Assembly: GCA_029256575.1 (NCBI GenBank)
Contig: JAQSXR010000007.1
Span: 41,593 to 105,592 of the forward strand
Direction of reading: 5' to 3'
Length of the DNA stretch: 64,000 nt
DNA from: Clostridiales bacterium
Lineage (GTDB): Bacteria; Bacillota; Clostridia; Lachnospirales; JAQSXR01
Position 1 is the stretch's first letter. Each line of letters begins with the position of its first letter. Below the pieces are notes generated by a model that saw only the letters and a list, made by a program, of their open reading frames with translations, had not been told where the DNA came from and made no database searches. This document shows, one piece after another, positions 26,104 through 34,757 of the stretch. Made by a program: the position numbers and the translations under genes.

Positions 26104-26973
26104 TTAATCTTGATTCGTGCCCTCTTCATTATTTTCTTCATTTGTATTAGCTGCCTCTGTTACTTCTTCTGTTATTTCTTCTTCTGTTGCTTTTTCTTCT
26201 GTTGCTTCTTCTTTTACTTCATCTGTTCCTTCATCTGTTCCTTTTTCTTCTTCATCGACAGTATCTTCTTTTATGTCCTCCTTAAATATAATATTCTTGT
26301 TTGCATTTTTAAGATCAATTTCACCAGTCTTACCCTCAAGTTCAGGCAAAACTTTTTCTAATCTCGATATCTTGGAGTGTAATTCACTAGCTTGTCCACA
26401 TTTAACTCGGATATTTGATGATATTAAAGTGATATTATACATATTATCAAAAACAACTAAATCAATATCTAAGTTGTATTTAGTAATAAGTTGTATTAAC
26501 TCGAGTATTCCTTCATATATTTTGGGGTTATCTACCGGAAGTTGCTCAAGCATAATTGCTCTTTTATACTCAAGACCTTGTATCTCTATAATCTCCTCTC
26601 TTTTTAGAGAAGATGATTCAACGATAACTCCTTCTTTGTCAAAATAAAGATAAAGACCCATATATTGTGTACATCCGATTACCTTTTTCTCATAAACATT
26701 TATATGTAGGCTATTGAGGCTATCTAGTTTAATTTCTATTTTATCTAGAAATGGAACATCCCCAATAGGTTTAAATTTATTTTTTATAATAAAGGCAATG
26801 GTGTTGTTCGTCTTATTGATTTTAGTGAATTCTTTGATTTGTTCATCGGAATAATAGCTATTTCCCTGGATTATAATTTCTTTAATATTTAAGCTTGATA
26901 GAAATATCAGAAATGCACCAACTACTAGCAAAATTATTATATATTTTCTTTTACCTTTTTTTTCCCTCTTCAA
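26104..26973 (-). CDS. ftsQ: FtsQ/DivIB division protein
   Basis: About 289 residues: a basic cytoplasmic N-terminus, a membrane helix (about 12-30), a POTRA domain (LNIKEIIIQGNSYYSDEQI) and the beta domain up to about residue 230. A Glu/Thr-rich acidic tail of about 55 residues follows (repeats of EEATEE and TDE), longer than in most DivIB. It scaffolds FtsL and the septal synthase. The gene overlaps murA by 23-32 bp. TTG 26973 is placed best behind AGGTGAT; ATG 26979 is the alternative. Confidence 0.88.
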   Translation of the reverse strand: MKREKKGKRKYIIILLVVGAFLIFLSSLNIKEIIIQGNSYYSDEQIKEFTKINKTNNTIAFIIKNKFKPIGDVPFLDKIEIKLDSLNSLHINVYEKKVIGCTQYMGLYLYFDKEGVIVESSSLKREEIIEIQGLEYKRAIMLEQLPVDNPKIYEGILELIQLITKYNLDIDLVVFDNMYNITLISSNIRVKCGQASELHSKISRLEKVLPELEGKTGEIDLKNANKNIIFKEDIKEDTVDEEEKGTDEGTDEVKEEATEEKATEEEITEEVTEAANTNEENNEEGTNQD

Positions 26974-28237
26974 ATTCATCACCTGTCATCTTTAGATAGA
27001 TTTTTGCTCCTAAACTTCCTAAATCTCTTACAATATCTTCATATCCACGCAATATATAATGCGGATTTTCTACAATTGTTATGCCATCAGCAGCAAGCCC
27101 TGCTATAATTAACGAGGCCCCACCCCGCAGTTCTCTAGCTGATACCAATGCACCTTGTAATTTTTTAACCCCTCTTATGACAGCAACATTACCACTTGTG
27201 TATATATTTGCTCCCATCCTAGTTAATTCATCAACATTCTTATATCTAGCTTCAAATACACTCTCTACAATAACGCTTGTTCCTTCCGCAACTGTTAATG
27301 CCGACATAATCTGAGACTGCATATCAGTTGGAAATCCTGGATATGGTCTAGTTACAATTTTATCTACAGGAGTTAATCGTTTTGGAGCCTTAAATAAGAC
27401 ACCTTCTTTATATTTCTTAAGGATACATCCCATCTCGATAAATTTATCCATAATGGACTCCGTATACTGAGCAATATCTCCTTTTAATAAAACTTCACCA
27501 GAAGTGATTGCAGTTGCAGCCATATATGTTCCTGCAACGATTCTATCTGTCATTATCGTGTACTCTGTATCGTGGAGCTTACTTACTCCCCGAATTAATA
27601 TCTGATCTGTTCCTGCGCCATTAATATCGGCTCCCATACTATTTAAGAAATTCTGTAGTTCTACTATTTCAGGTTCCTTCGCAGGGTTATTTATTTTCGT
27701 TATTCCTTCTGAAAAAATAGAAAGAAGCATAATGTTTTCTGTGGCACCTACACTAGGATATTCAAATGTTACTGTATCACCTACCATATTAGTTGCATCA
27801 CATTCAATAAACCCATTAACCTCTTCAATACTAACATTTAATTTTTTCATAGCCTTCAGATGAATATCAATAGGTCGAATTCCAATTGAGCACCCACCTG
27901 GATAAGATATCGAGACTATCTTTTCTCTAGCTAACATTGCTCCTAACATTATAATAGAGGAACGCATTTCTCTTACATATTCTTCAGGAACCATAGTATT
28001 ATTAATATTACTCGCATCTACTATAATGGTACTTCCTTCCCACTTAACGATGCAACCTACTGAAGTTAGAATCTTAACCATACATTTAACATCTATAATT
28101 TGGGGACAATTATTGATAATACTAATACCTTTATTTAATATCGTCCCTGCCAAAACTGGTAACACTGCATTCTTAGCTCCTTGGACTGTTAGCTCTCCCA
28201 TAAGCCTTTCTCCGCCCTCAAGAATAAATGCTGACAA
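26951..28237 (-). CDS. murA: MurA UDP-GlcNAc 1-carboxyvinyltransferase
   Basis: 428 residues from TTG 28237, with the active-site cysteine in GGCSIGIRPID (Cys116 here) and the KNAVLP substrate loop near residue 22. It catalyses the first committed step of peptidoglycan synthesis and is the target of fosfomycin; the cysteine predicts sensitivity. The GTG codons at 28249 and 28246 lie before the GGTGG site, so TTG is favoured and gives the usual short N-terminus. The 3' end overlaps ftsQ. murG, usually next door, is absent. Confidence 0.95.
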   Translation of the reverse strand: MSAFILEGGERLMGELTVQGAKNAVLPVLAGTILNKGISIINNCPQIIDVKCMVKILTSVGCIVKWEGSTIIVDASNINNTMVPEEYVREMRSSIIMLGAMLAREKIVSISYPGGCSIGIRPIDIHLKAMKKLNVSIEEVNGFIECDATNMVGDTVTFEYPSVGATENIMLLSIFSEGITKINNPAKEPEIVELQNFLNSMGADINGAGTDQILIRGVSKLHDTEYTIMTDRIVAGTYMAATAITSGEVLLKGDIAQYTESIMDKFIEMGCILKKYKEGVLFKAPKRLTPVDKIVTRPYPGFPTDMQSQIMSALTVAEGTSVIVESVFEARYKNVDELTRMGANIYTSGNVAVIRGVKKLQGALVSARELRGGASLIIAGLAADGITIVENPHYILRGYEDIVRDLGSLGAKIYLKMTGDEFEEGKKR

Positions 28238-28251
28238 TATCTCCACCACCC

Positions 28252-28294
28252 GAATATCTACGCGAACTAATTACTATAGTATATGTAGATACTC
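28252..28294 (-). other. Stem-loop between ftsW and murA
   Basis: GAGTATCTAC (28285-28294) pairs with GTAGATATTC (28252-28261; one G-U) around a 23-nt loop, ending next to the murA ribosome binding site. There is no T-run, so it is more likely a stability or translation element than a terminator. Confidence 0.35.
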
Positions 28295-28311
28295 AGGTAA
28301 ATGTGATTAAC

Positions 28312-29487
28312 TTATGAAAATGCATATTTTCGTTGCCTTGCAACATTCATTACAGCCCCAACTTCTGCCATTAAGAAAAATAAGGAAGAACCACCATAGC
28401 TGATAAAAGGAAGGGGCATACCAGTGGATGGTATTGTATTCGTTACTACCGCAATATTTATTAGAACTTGAACTCCTATTTGTGCCATAAGGCCAACGGC
28501 AAGTAAGGTCCCAAACAAATCGGGGGCTCCATTGGCTATATACATACATCTCCAAATCAAGATTAGGAATACCAGCATTACCATAACAGCTCCAAACACA
28601 CCAAGTTCTTCACATATTATAGAAAATATTATATCATTATGAGCCTCAGGTATGAATCCTAGCTTCTGTATACTTTGACCTAAGCCTTTTCCGAATAGTC
28701 CACCTGATCCAATCGCATATAGAGACTGAATTGTTTGATATCCTTTACCCTGAGGATCTATAAACGGGTCTTTCCATACTTGAAAACGAGCCATTCTAAA
28801 TCCTTCACCAAACATTATTATCGCAGCAACCGCAGCGATGGCTACAACCCCAATCGTAACTGCCCAACCTATCTTTCGATTCGCTACTAAAAAAATAACG
28901 AAAGGAATAGCCCCAACAACTAGTGCAGTACTCAGATTTTGTGCCGCTACTAATACGAATGGTGGGCCAACAACAAGTGCAAATAAAAAGAATACCGCTA
29001 AATTACTTTTCATTTTTTTTGATGTTTTAGCACATACGAATGCTGCTAATATTAAAACGGCTGCCTTTCCAAGTTCTGAAGGTTGCAAGCTAAATGGTCC
29101 AATAAAAAGCCATCTTTTTGCTCCATTTAATTCTTTACCGAATATTAATACTAGTATAAGAAGTCCAATTGCAAAAATATATATCACTCCAACAAACTTA
29201 GCAATTATTTTATAATTTATGATAGAAACAATATACATAATAAATATTGACATAATTGCAATACCTAATTGTTTGTAAAAATAATAAGTAGCAGATCCAA
29301 ACTTTGTGATTCCCGTATATGTACTAGCACTATATATCATAATTAAACCAAACCCAAGTAAAAATAGTACAGCAACTAGAAAAGTATAATCTGTTCTACC
29401 TCCAACAAATAACTTTTCTTTAATCGGTTGGGGTTTTTCATTTGCTTTTTGTTCTCTAACCTGACTAAATCTAGTAACTGTCGCCAT
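28312..29487 (-). CDS. ftsW: FtsW/SpoVE SEDS peptidoglycan glycosyltransferase
   Basis: 391 residues with ten membrane helices and SEDS-family landmarks: LFGLIMIYSAS-type first helix (LGFGLIMIYSAS), LQPSELGKAA in the large loop, and the C-terminal GMPLPFISYGGSS. It polymerises lipid II at the septum with a class B PBP. Placement between murD and murA matches spoVE/ftsW of Firmicutes; sequence alone does not decide between a vegetative FtsW and a sporulation SpoVE role. It lies 7 bp after murD. Confidence 0.93.
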   Translation of the reverse strand: MATVTRFSQVREQKANEKPQPIKEKLFVGGRTDYTFLVAVLFLLGFGLIMIYSASTYTGITKFGSATYYFYKQLGIAIMSIFIMYIVSIINYKIIAKFVGVIYIFAIGLLILVLIFGKELNGAKRWLFIGPFSLQPSELGKAAVLILAAFVCAKTSKKMKSNLAVFFLFALVVGPPFVLVAAQNLSTALVVGAIPFVIFLVANRKIGWAVTIGVVAIAAVAAIIMFGEGFRMARFQVWKDPFIDPQGKGYQTIQSLYAIGSGGLFGKGLGQSIQKLGFIPEAHNDIIFSIICEELGVFGAVMVMLVFLILIWRCMYIANGAPDLFGTLLAVGLMAQIGVQVLINIAVVTNTIPSTGMPLPFISYGGSSLFFLMAEVGAVMNVARQRKYAFS

Positions 29488-29494
29488 CTACACT

Positions 29495-30862
29495 TCACTC
29501 CAATTCATTCACATATTGTTTAAATAATGTACCTCTTTCCTCAAAGCTCTTAAACATATCCCAACTAGCACATGCAGGTGATAGTAATACTACATCTCCA
29601 TCCGTCGCAAAGCTGTAACTTGTTTTCACTGCTTCTTCCAATGTATCTACAAGAACTATATCATTAAATCCAATATTCCTTGCTGTCTCTGCAATATTAT
29701 GTTTTGTTTCTCCAAATAGTACGAGTTGTTTCACTTTTTCCGGAAATAATTTAGCCCACTCATCATATGCATTTGGTAATTTCTTATCTTGCCCTCCACC
29801 TATTAGAATGGTAGGTGATGACATTGATGATATTCCTTTGATTGCTGAATCTGGATTAGTTGCTTTCGAATCATTATAGAATTTAACACCTTTGAGTTCT
29901 TTCACGAACTCTGTTCTATGTTCAACATCCTTAAATTGTTTTATTGTATCTAATATATTTAATAACGGTACATTCATACTTACACTTAATGCAATAGCTG
30001 CCATAACATTCTCAATATTATGTGTCCCAAACAATCTTATGTCTGAAACTTTACAGACGTTCGTTTGATTTCCTTCGATTGATAATACCAGTGTATCTCC
30101 ATCTAAGTATACTCCATTTTCTAGTTTCTCTTTCATACTAAAAAACAGAACCTTACATTTGCTTCTATTCGCCATATTCCTAGTATAGTTATCATCATAA
30201 TTATAGACAACAACACTATCTTTATCTTGATTTTTAGATATTTGTTCTTTTACCCAAGCATAATTATCAACCGTTTTATGTCTCATTAAGTGGTCAGGTG
30301 TAATGTTAAGCACTGCACTTGCAACTGGTTTAAAAGTATCTGTTGTTTCAATTTGATAACTACTAATTTCAGCCACAATAATGGAATCATCTGTAGTTTG
30401 TAACGCAATTGACGTATATGGTATACCAATATTTCCGACAACGAATACATCACTATAATAGTTTTTCATAATTTCGCCTACTAACGATGTTGTAGTAGTT
30501 TTACCATTTGTACCTGTTATTGCTATTACTTTACCTTTGGAGCATTGGAATGCTAATTCAATTTCTCCCCAAATAGGAATGTTGTACTTTTTGCTTTCTT
30601 CTAGGTAAGGTTGCTCAAGTGGTACACCTGGACTCATAACAAATAAATCTATATCTTTTAATTCATCTATAGGAAACTGGTCAAAACAAACTCTAACCTT
30701 GTTTAAATCAATATCCCCTAACAAGCTAATAATTTCATCTTTATCTTTTTTCTTTGAATCAAAAATAACAACATTAGCATCTTTTTTGACTAGTAGAGTA
30801 GTAGCAGCTATCCCACTTAACCCCGCTCCAACTACACAAACTCTTTTATTTGTTAAATCCAT
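29495..30862 (-). CDS. murD: MurD UDP-MurNAc-L-alanine:D-glutamate ligase
   Basis: 455 residues. A Rossmann-like UDP-binding N-terminus (VCVVGAGLSGIAA) is followed by the Mur ligase ATP loop ITGTNGKTTTT and the C-terminal domain with the NDSKATNPDS motif that marks MurD. It adds D-Glu to UDP-MurNAc-L-Ala in the cytoplasm. The length is normal and spacing to mraY is 12 bp. Confidence 0.97.
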   Translation of the reverse strand: MDLTNKRVCVVGAGLSGIAATTLLVKKDANVVIFDSKKKDKDEIISLLGDIDLNKVRVCFDQFPIDELKDIDLFVMSPGVPLEQPYLEESKKYNIPIWGEIELAFQCSKGKVIAITGTNGKTTTTSLVGEIMKNYYSDVFVVGNIGIPYTSIALQTTDDSIIVAEISSYQIETTDTFKPVASAVLNITPDHLMRHKTVDNYAWVKEQISKNQDKDSVVVYNYDDNYTRNMANRSKCKVLFFSMKEKLENGVYLDGDTLVLSIEGNQTNVCKVSDIRLFGTHNIENVMAAIALSVSMNVPLLNILDTIKQFKDVEHRTEFVKELKGVKFYNDSKATNPDSAIKGISSMSSPTILIGGGQDKKLPNAYDEWAKLFPEKVKQLVLFGETKHNIAETARNIGFNDIVLVDTLEEAVKTSYSFATDGDVVLLSPACASWDMFKSFEERGTLFKQYVNELE

Positions 30863-30874
30863 AATTCCAACCCC

Positions 30875-31837
30875 CTATATTCCCATTAATCCAATTATAC
30901 ATAGCATAGCAGTTATTACACTAAATACTGCAACTACTTTTGTCTCTGTCCAACCACACAATTCAAAATGATGATGTAATGGTGCCATTTTAAATAATCT
31001 TTTCCCTTTTGTTGCCTTAAAGTACCAAACTTGCATAATAACAGATAACGTTTCCGCTACATAAACCAAACCTACGATAAGTAGATAAATTGGCATTTTT
31101 AGCATAACTGCCGTAACAGCAACAAAGCCTCCCAAAGCAAGAGAACCAGTGTCCCCCATAAAAATCTTTGCTGGGTGGCAATTAAATAGAAGAAAGCCTA
31201 GTAGTGCCCCTGCCGTTGTACAAGCAATTGGTTCTAGACCACTTTTTTCACCAATGCTGACTACCGCAAAGAAGGTTGCTACTATAACCGTAACACTAGA
31301 TGCTAAACCATCTAATCCATCTGTTAAATTAACGCTGTTAACCGTACCTATTATAATAAAAAAGATGATTGGAATAAACATAACTCCAAGATCAAGTTGT
31401 GTTCCCGAAGAAAAAGGTATCTTAACACTTGATCCTATATCAGTATAGTTAATTATATAATAGATTAATATAGAAGTAACTAAAATTTGACCTAGCATTT
31501 TCTGCCAAGCTCGAAGGCCTAGCGATCTCTTTTTTACAACTTTTAAATAGTCATCAAGGAATCCTATTATACCATAGCCGATAATAGCCATTAAAACTGG
31601 TACTGTTTTTGGGTTTGTTTTCACGAAAATAATGGATGTAATAATAATTACGGGGATAATTATTAAACCACCCATAGTAGGTGTTCCTGTCTTTTTCAAA
31701 TGACTTTTAGGCCCATCATCTCTCACAAATTGACCAAACTTTAGTCTTGCTAAGAGAGGTATTATTATTGGGCTAAGTACTACACTTAAGCAAAAAGCAA
31801 TTATTGCTGGTATACCAACTGACCAATTCAAATTCAT
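30875..31837 (-). CDS. mraY: MraY phospho-MurNAc-pentapeptide translocase
   Basis: 320 residues, ten membrane helices, with the family motifs DDGPKSHLKKTGTPTMGG, GFLDDYLKV, NLTDGLDGLA and the histidine box APLHHHFE. It transfers phospho-MurNAc-pentapeptide to undecaprenyl phosphate to make lipid I. The catalytic Asp residues of the DDY and LTDGLDG motifs are present. It lies 2 bp after murF. Confidence 0.98.
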   Translation of the reverse strand: MNLNWSVGIPAIIAFCLSVVLSPIIIPLLARLKFGQFVRDDGPKSHLKKTGTPTMGGLIIIPVIIITSIIFVKTNPKTVPVLMAIIGYGIIGFLDDYLKVVKKRSLGLRAWQKMLGQILVTSILIYYIINYTDIGSSVKIPFSSGTQLDLGVMFIPIIFFIIIGTVNSVNLTDGLDGLASSVTVIVATFFAVVSIGEKSGLEPIACTTAGALLGFLLFNCHPAKIFMGDTGSLALGGFVAVTAVMLKMPIYLLIVGLVYVAETLSVIMQVWYFKATKGKRLFKMAPLHHHFELCGWTETKVVAVFSVITAMLCIIGLMGI

Positions 31838-31839
31838 GT

Positions 31840-33222
31840 TTACACCTCTTTGATTTTTTCTATCGTAAGTTCTAGTTTCATTCCTCTAGACGCTTTCACT
31901 AGGACCACATCATTTTTCATAATAATTTTATTTAATTTATTATGTAGACATACTTGTTTTCCGTAATACATAACTTTTCCAACTTCCATCTGTTTTATTG
32001 CTTCTTCGTACATCCATTTTGAAGCAGTTCCCACGCATATTAATAAGTCAATGTTCTGGGTGCTCGCATATTCACCCACTTTTCGGTGGCCTTCTTCTGC
32101 AAAGCTACCCATTTCAAACATATCTCCAAGAATCGCTACTTTTCTGCCTTTTGTCTTTACTTTAGATAAGATCTCTAAAGAGGATTTCATAGAATCTACA
32201 CTTGCATTATATGCATCATTAATTACTATTATTTGATTCTCAAATTCAATTGTATTTAAACGCATTTTTTCTGGAATATAATCTAATATTCCTGCTTCTA
32301 TTTCTTCTTTCGACATATTCATAATCTCAGCAATTACGATTCCCGAGAGTGCATGATAAAGCATGTGTTTTCCCAAAGCATTTATTTTAATTTGGTAAAC
32401 TTCTAAAGGACTTTTAATGATTGCTGTCACTCCATCAAAACCATTATCATCATATTCTAAGACTGCATAATCTAATTCCTGATTAAAACCAAATGTGGTA
32501 ACTACTTGCTCTAATTGATCTTCTAAAGTTATTAATAAGTCATCGTCACCGTTTACCGCCAAAAGTCCCTTTTTATTGATATGACTGATTACTTCTGTTT
32601 TTGCTTTAAAAATACCTTCTCTTGACCCAAGATTTTCTATGTGAGCAACTCCTATATTTGTTATTATAGCAAAATCAGGTTTTGCAATTGCCGATAATAA
32701 ATCAATTTCTCCAAAATGATTCATTCCCATTTCCAGAACCATAATATCAGCGTCTTCTGTAAGTTCTAAAATCGTTAGTGGTAATCCTATATCATTATTA
32801 TAGTTGCCATTTGTTTTATGAACCTTGAATCTTTTACTTAGTATACTAGAGAGCATTTCTTTACAACTTGTTTTGCCTACACTTCCAGTAATTGCAACAA
32901 CTGGTTTGTTAAATATTCTTCTTTGGTATGCTGCCAGACTCCAAAGAGCCTCTTTCGTATCCTTTACAATAATAGCGGGCTTTTCTTCCGGTATTTTATC
33001 AAAACTATCTGAAATAACAATAGCCGCACCTTTTTCATAAACAGCTTCAATAAAGTCGTGACCATCAAAGTTCTCTCCTACAATTGGAATAAACAATTGA
33101 CCTTTATCAATTTTTCTGCTATCCGTACATACTTTACTAACCTCTTCAAAATGACACTTACTTCCATTTACTAATTCACCTGAAACTGCTTCAGCAATTT
33201 CATTTATGGTCATAGGTTTCAA
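31840..33222 (-). CDS. murF: MurF UDP-MurNAc-tripeptide:D-Ala-D-Ala ligase
   Basis: 460 residues. It has an N-terminal domain with DSRKIDKGQLFIP, the ATP loop ITGSVGKTSCKEM, and the central NDAYNASVDSMKSSL motif specific to MurF. It completes the UDP-MurNAc-pentapeptide. TTG 33222 is the likely start because GGGGG lies 7 bp upstream; ATG 33213 would be 16 bp away. It lies 12 bp after murE. Confidence 0.96.
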   Translation of the reverse strand: MKPMTINEIAEAVSGELVNGSKCHFEEVSKVCTDSRKIDKGQLFIPIVGENFDGHDFIEAVYEKGAAIVISDSFDKIPEEKPAIIVKDTKEALWSLAAYQRRIFNKPVVAITGSVGKTSCKEMLSSILSKRFKVHKTNGNYNNDIGLPLTILELTEDADIMVLEMGMNHFGEIDLLSAIAKPDFAIITNIGVAHIENLGSREGIFKAKTEVISHINKKGLLAVNGDDDLLITLEDQLEQVVTTFGFNQELDYAVLEYDDNGFDGVTAIIKSPLEVYQIKINALGKHMLYHALSGIVIAEIMNMSKEEIEAGILDYIPEKMRLNTIEFENQIIVINDAYNASVDSMKSSLEILSKVKTKGRKVAILGDMFEMGSFAEEGHRKVGEYASTQNIDLLICVGTASKWMYEEAIKQMEVGKVMYYGKQVCLHNKLNKIIMKNDVVLVKASRGMKLELTIEKIKEV

Positions 33223-33234
33223 GTAAATTCCCCC

Positions 33235-34680
33235 TTAAATATTTTCTAGTACAATCTCCATATCATCAAAATGATGTTTTACTGTTCCTAATATTTGATA
33301 ATTTTCGTGACCTTTTCCAGCAATTAATACGACATCATCTTTCTGAGCTTTACTTATTGCATACAAAATAGCTTCCTTTCGGTCTGTTATTCTAATGTAT
33401 GGACAACCAGATTCCTTCGTTCCTGCCTCTACTTCGTCTATAATCGTATCCGGTACTTCCGTTCTAGGATTATCCGAAGTTATAATAGCAAAATCAGAAT
33501 TCTCACCAGCGATTCGACCCATAATAGGGCGTTTCGTTTTGTCTCTATCACCACCACAGCCAAAAACAGTAATTATATTACCCTTTGCAAATTCTTTTAT
33601 CGCATTTAACACATTTAATAACCCATCAGGTGCATGTGCATAGTCAACAATTACACTAAACCCATCCTTCGCAGTTACGGATTGGATTCGACCCGGAACT
33701 CCCACTACCATACCGAGTGCTTGAATAGCAGATTCAATATTGATTCCAACAGCATAGGTGGCAGCTAGAGCGGATAATGAATTGTAAACATTAAATTTAC
33801 CTGGCATTGCTATCTTAACATCAAATTTACCCTTGTCACAAATTAAAGTAAATTCACTTCCTTGTGCCGTAATAACAATATCTTTTGCATAGAAATCAGC
33901 AGCTGATATTTTAGTTGAAAACGTATATATTTTTTTACATCTTGCCGTTTGAATCATTTCTGCTGCGGCATCATCATCTATATTAATAATTCCATATTCG
34001 CACATTTGAAATAATTTCGATTTCGCTTTCAAATAATTTTCCATTGTAATATGGTAATCTAAATGATCTTGCGTTAAGTTCGTAAATACCCCAACTTTAT
34101 ATTTTGCTCCATAAACTCGATCTAGATCAAGTGCATGTGAAGAAACTTCCATTATAACAGAATCTGCACCATTGTCTTTCATTTGTCTAAATAATTTTTG
34201 CAAATCTAATGATTCTGGAGTAGTTCTTTCTGATTCAACTTTTTTATTACCAATATGGTTTTCGATAGTCCCAATAAGTCCTGTTGTTTGCCCTTGTGAC
34301 TTTAGAATATGTTCGATAAGAAATGCTGTTGTTGTTTTCCCATTTGTTCCAGTAATCCCATACAAAGTAAACTCTTCTGACGGTTTTCCATAATAATTTC
34401 TTCCTATGATTGCCATAGCTTTTCTTGTATCTTCTACTTTTACAACTGTAATATCCTCATTATCTATTTTAATATTATCTTGTATTACTATAACTTTAGC
34501 ACCAAGTTCAATTGCTTTTGTTGCGTATTTGTGCCCATCTGTAACAACGCCCTTTATACAAATAAACATCGATTTATCTTTTATTTTTCTTGAGTCATAC
34601 TCTATATGTTCTATTTCAAGATTACTTTCACCTTGTAATATCACGTAATTTAGACTAGTGAGTAATTTTTCTAGCTTCAT
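33235..34680 (-). CDS. murE: MurE UDP-MurNAc-dipeptide:meso-diaminopimelate ligase
   Basis: 481 residues with DSRKIKDKSMFICI at the N-terminus, the ATP loop ITGTNGKTTTAF, the carbamylated-Lys region and the C-terminal SDNPRTE. The DNPR motif is the known determinant for meso-diaminopimelate, so a DAP-type wall is predicted rather than lysine. The start is ATG; the upstream gap to spoVD is 77 bp. Confidence 0.96.
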   Translation of the reverse strand: MKLEKLLTSLNYVILQGESNLEIEHIEYDSRKIKDKSMFICIKGVVTDGHKYATKAIELGAKVIVIQDNIKIDNEDITVVKVEDTRKAMAIIGRNYYGKPSEEFTLYGITGTNGKTTTAFLIEHILKSQGQTTGLIGTIENHIGNKKVESERTTPESLDLQKLFRQMKDNGADSVIMEVSSHALDLDRVYGAKYKVGVFTNLTQDHLDYHITMENYLKAKSKLFQMCEYGIINIDDDAAAEMIQTARCKKIYTFSTKISAADFYAKDIVITAQGSEFTLICDKGKFDVKIAMPGKFNVYNSLSALAATYAVGINIESAIQALGMVVGVPGRIQSVTAKDGFSVIVDYAHAPDGLLNVLNAIKEFAKGNIITVFGCGGDRDKTKRPIMGRIAGENSDFAIITSDNPRTEVPDTIIDEVEAGTKESGCPYIRITDRKEAILYAISKAQKDDVVLIAGKGHENYQILGTVKHHFDDMEIVLENI

Positions 34681-34757
34681 CTTATATCCTCCTCAAAATT
34701 TGCTATAAGTTAAGATAAAATTGCGTAGCAAACTATTGTTATAATATCATAAAGTTA

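Noticed and set aside
26110..26647. Plus-strand frames of Ser/Phe/Cys-rich low complexity
   Set aside because: They are antisense to the acidic tail of ftsQ and have no start signals.
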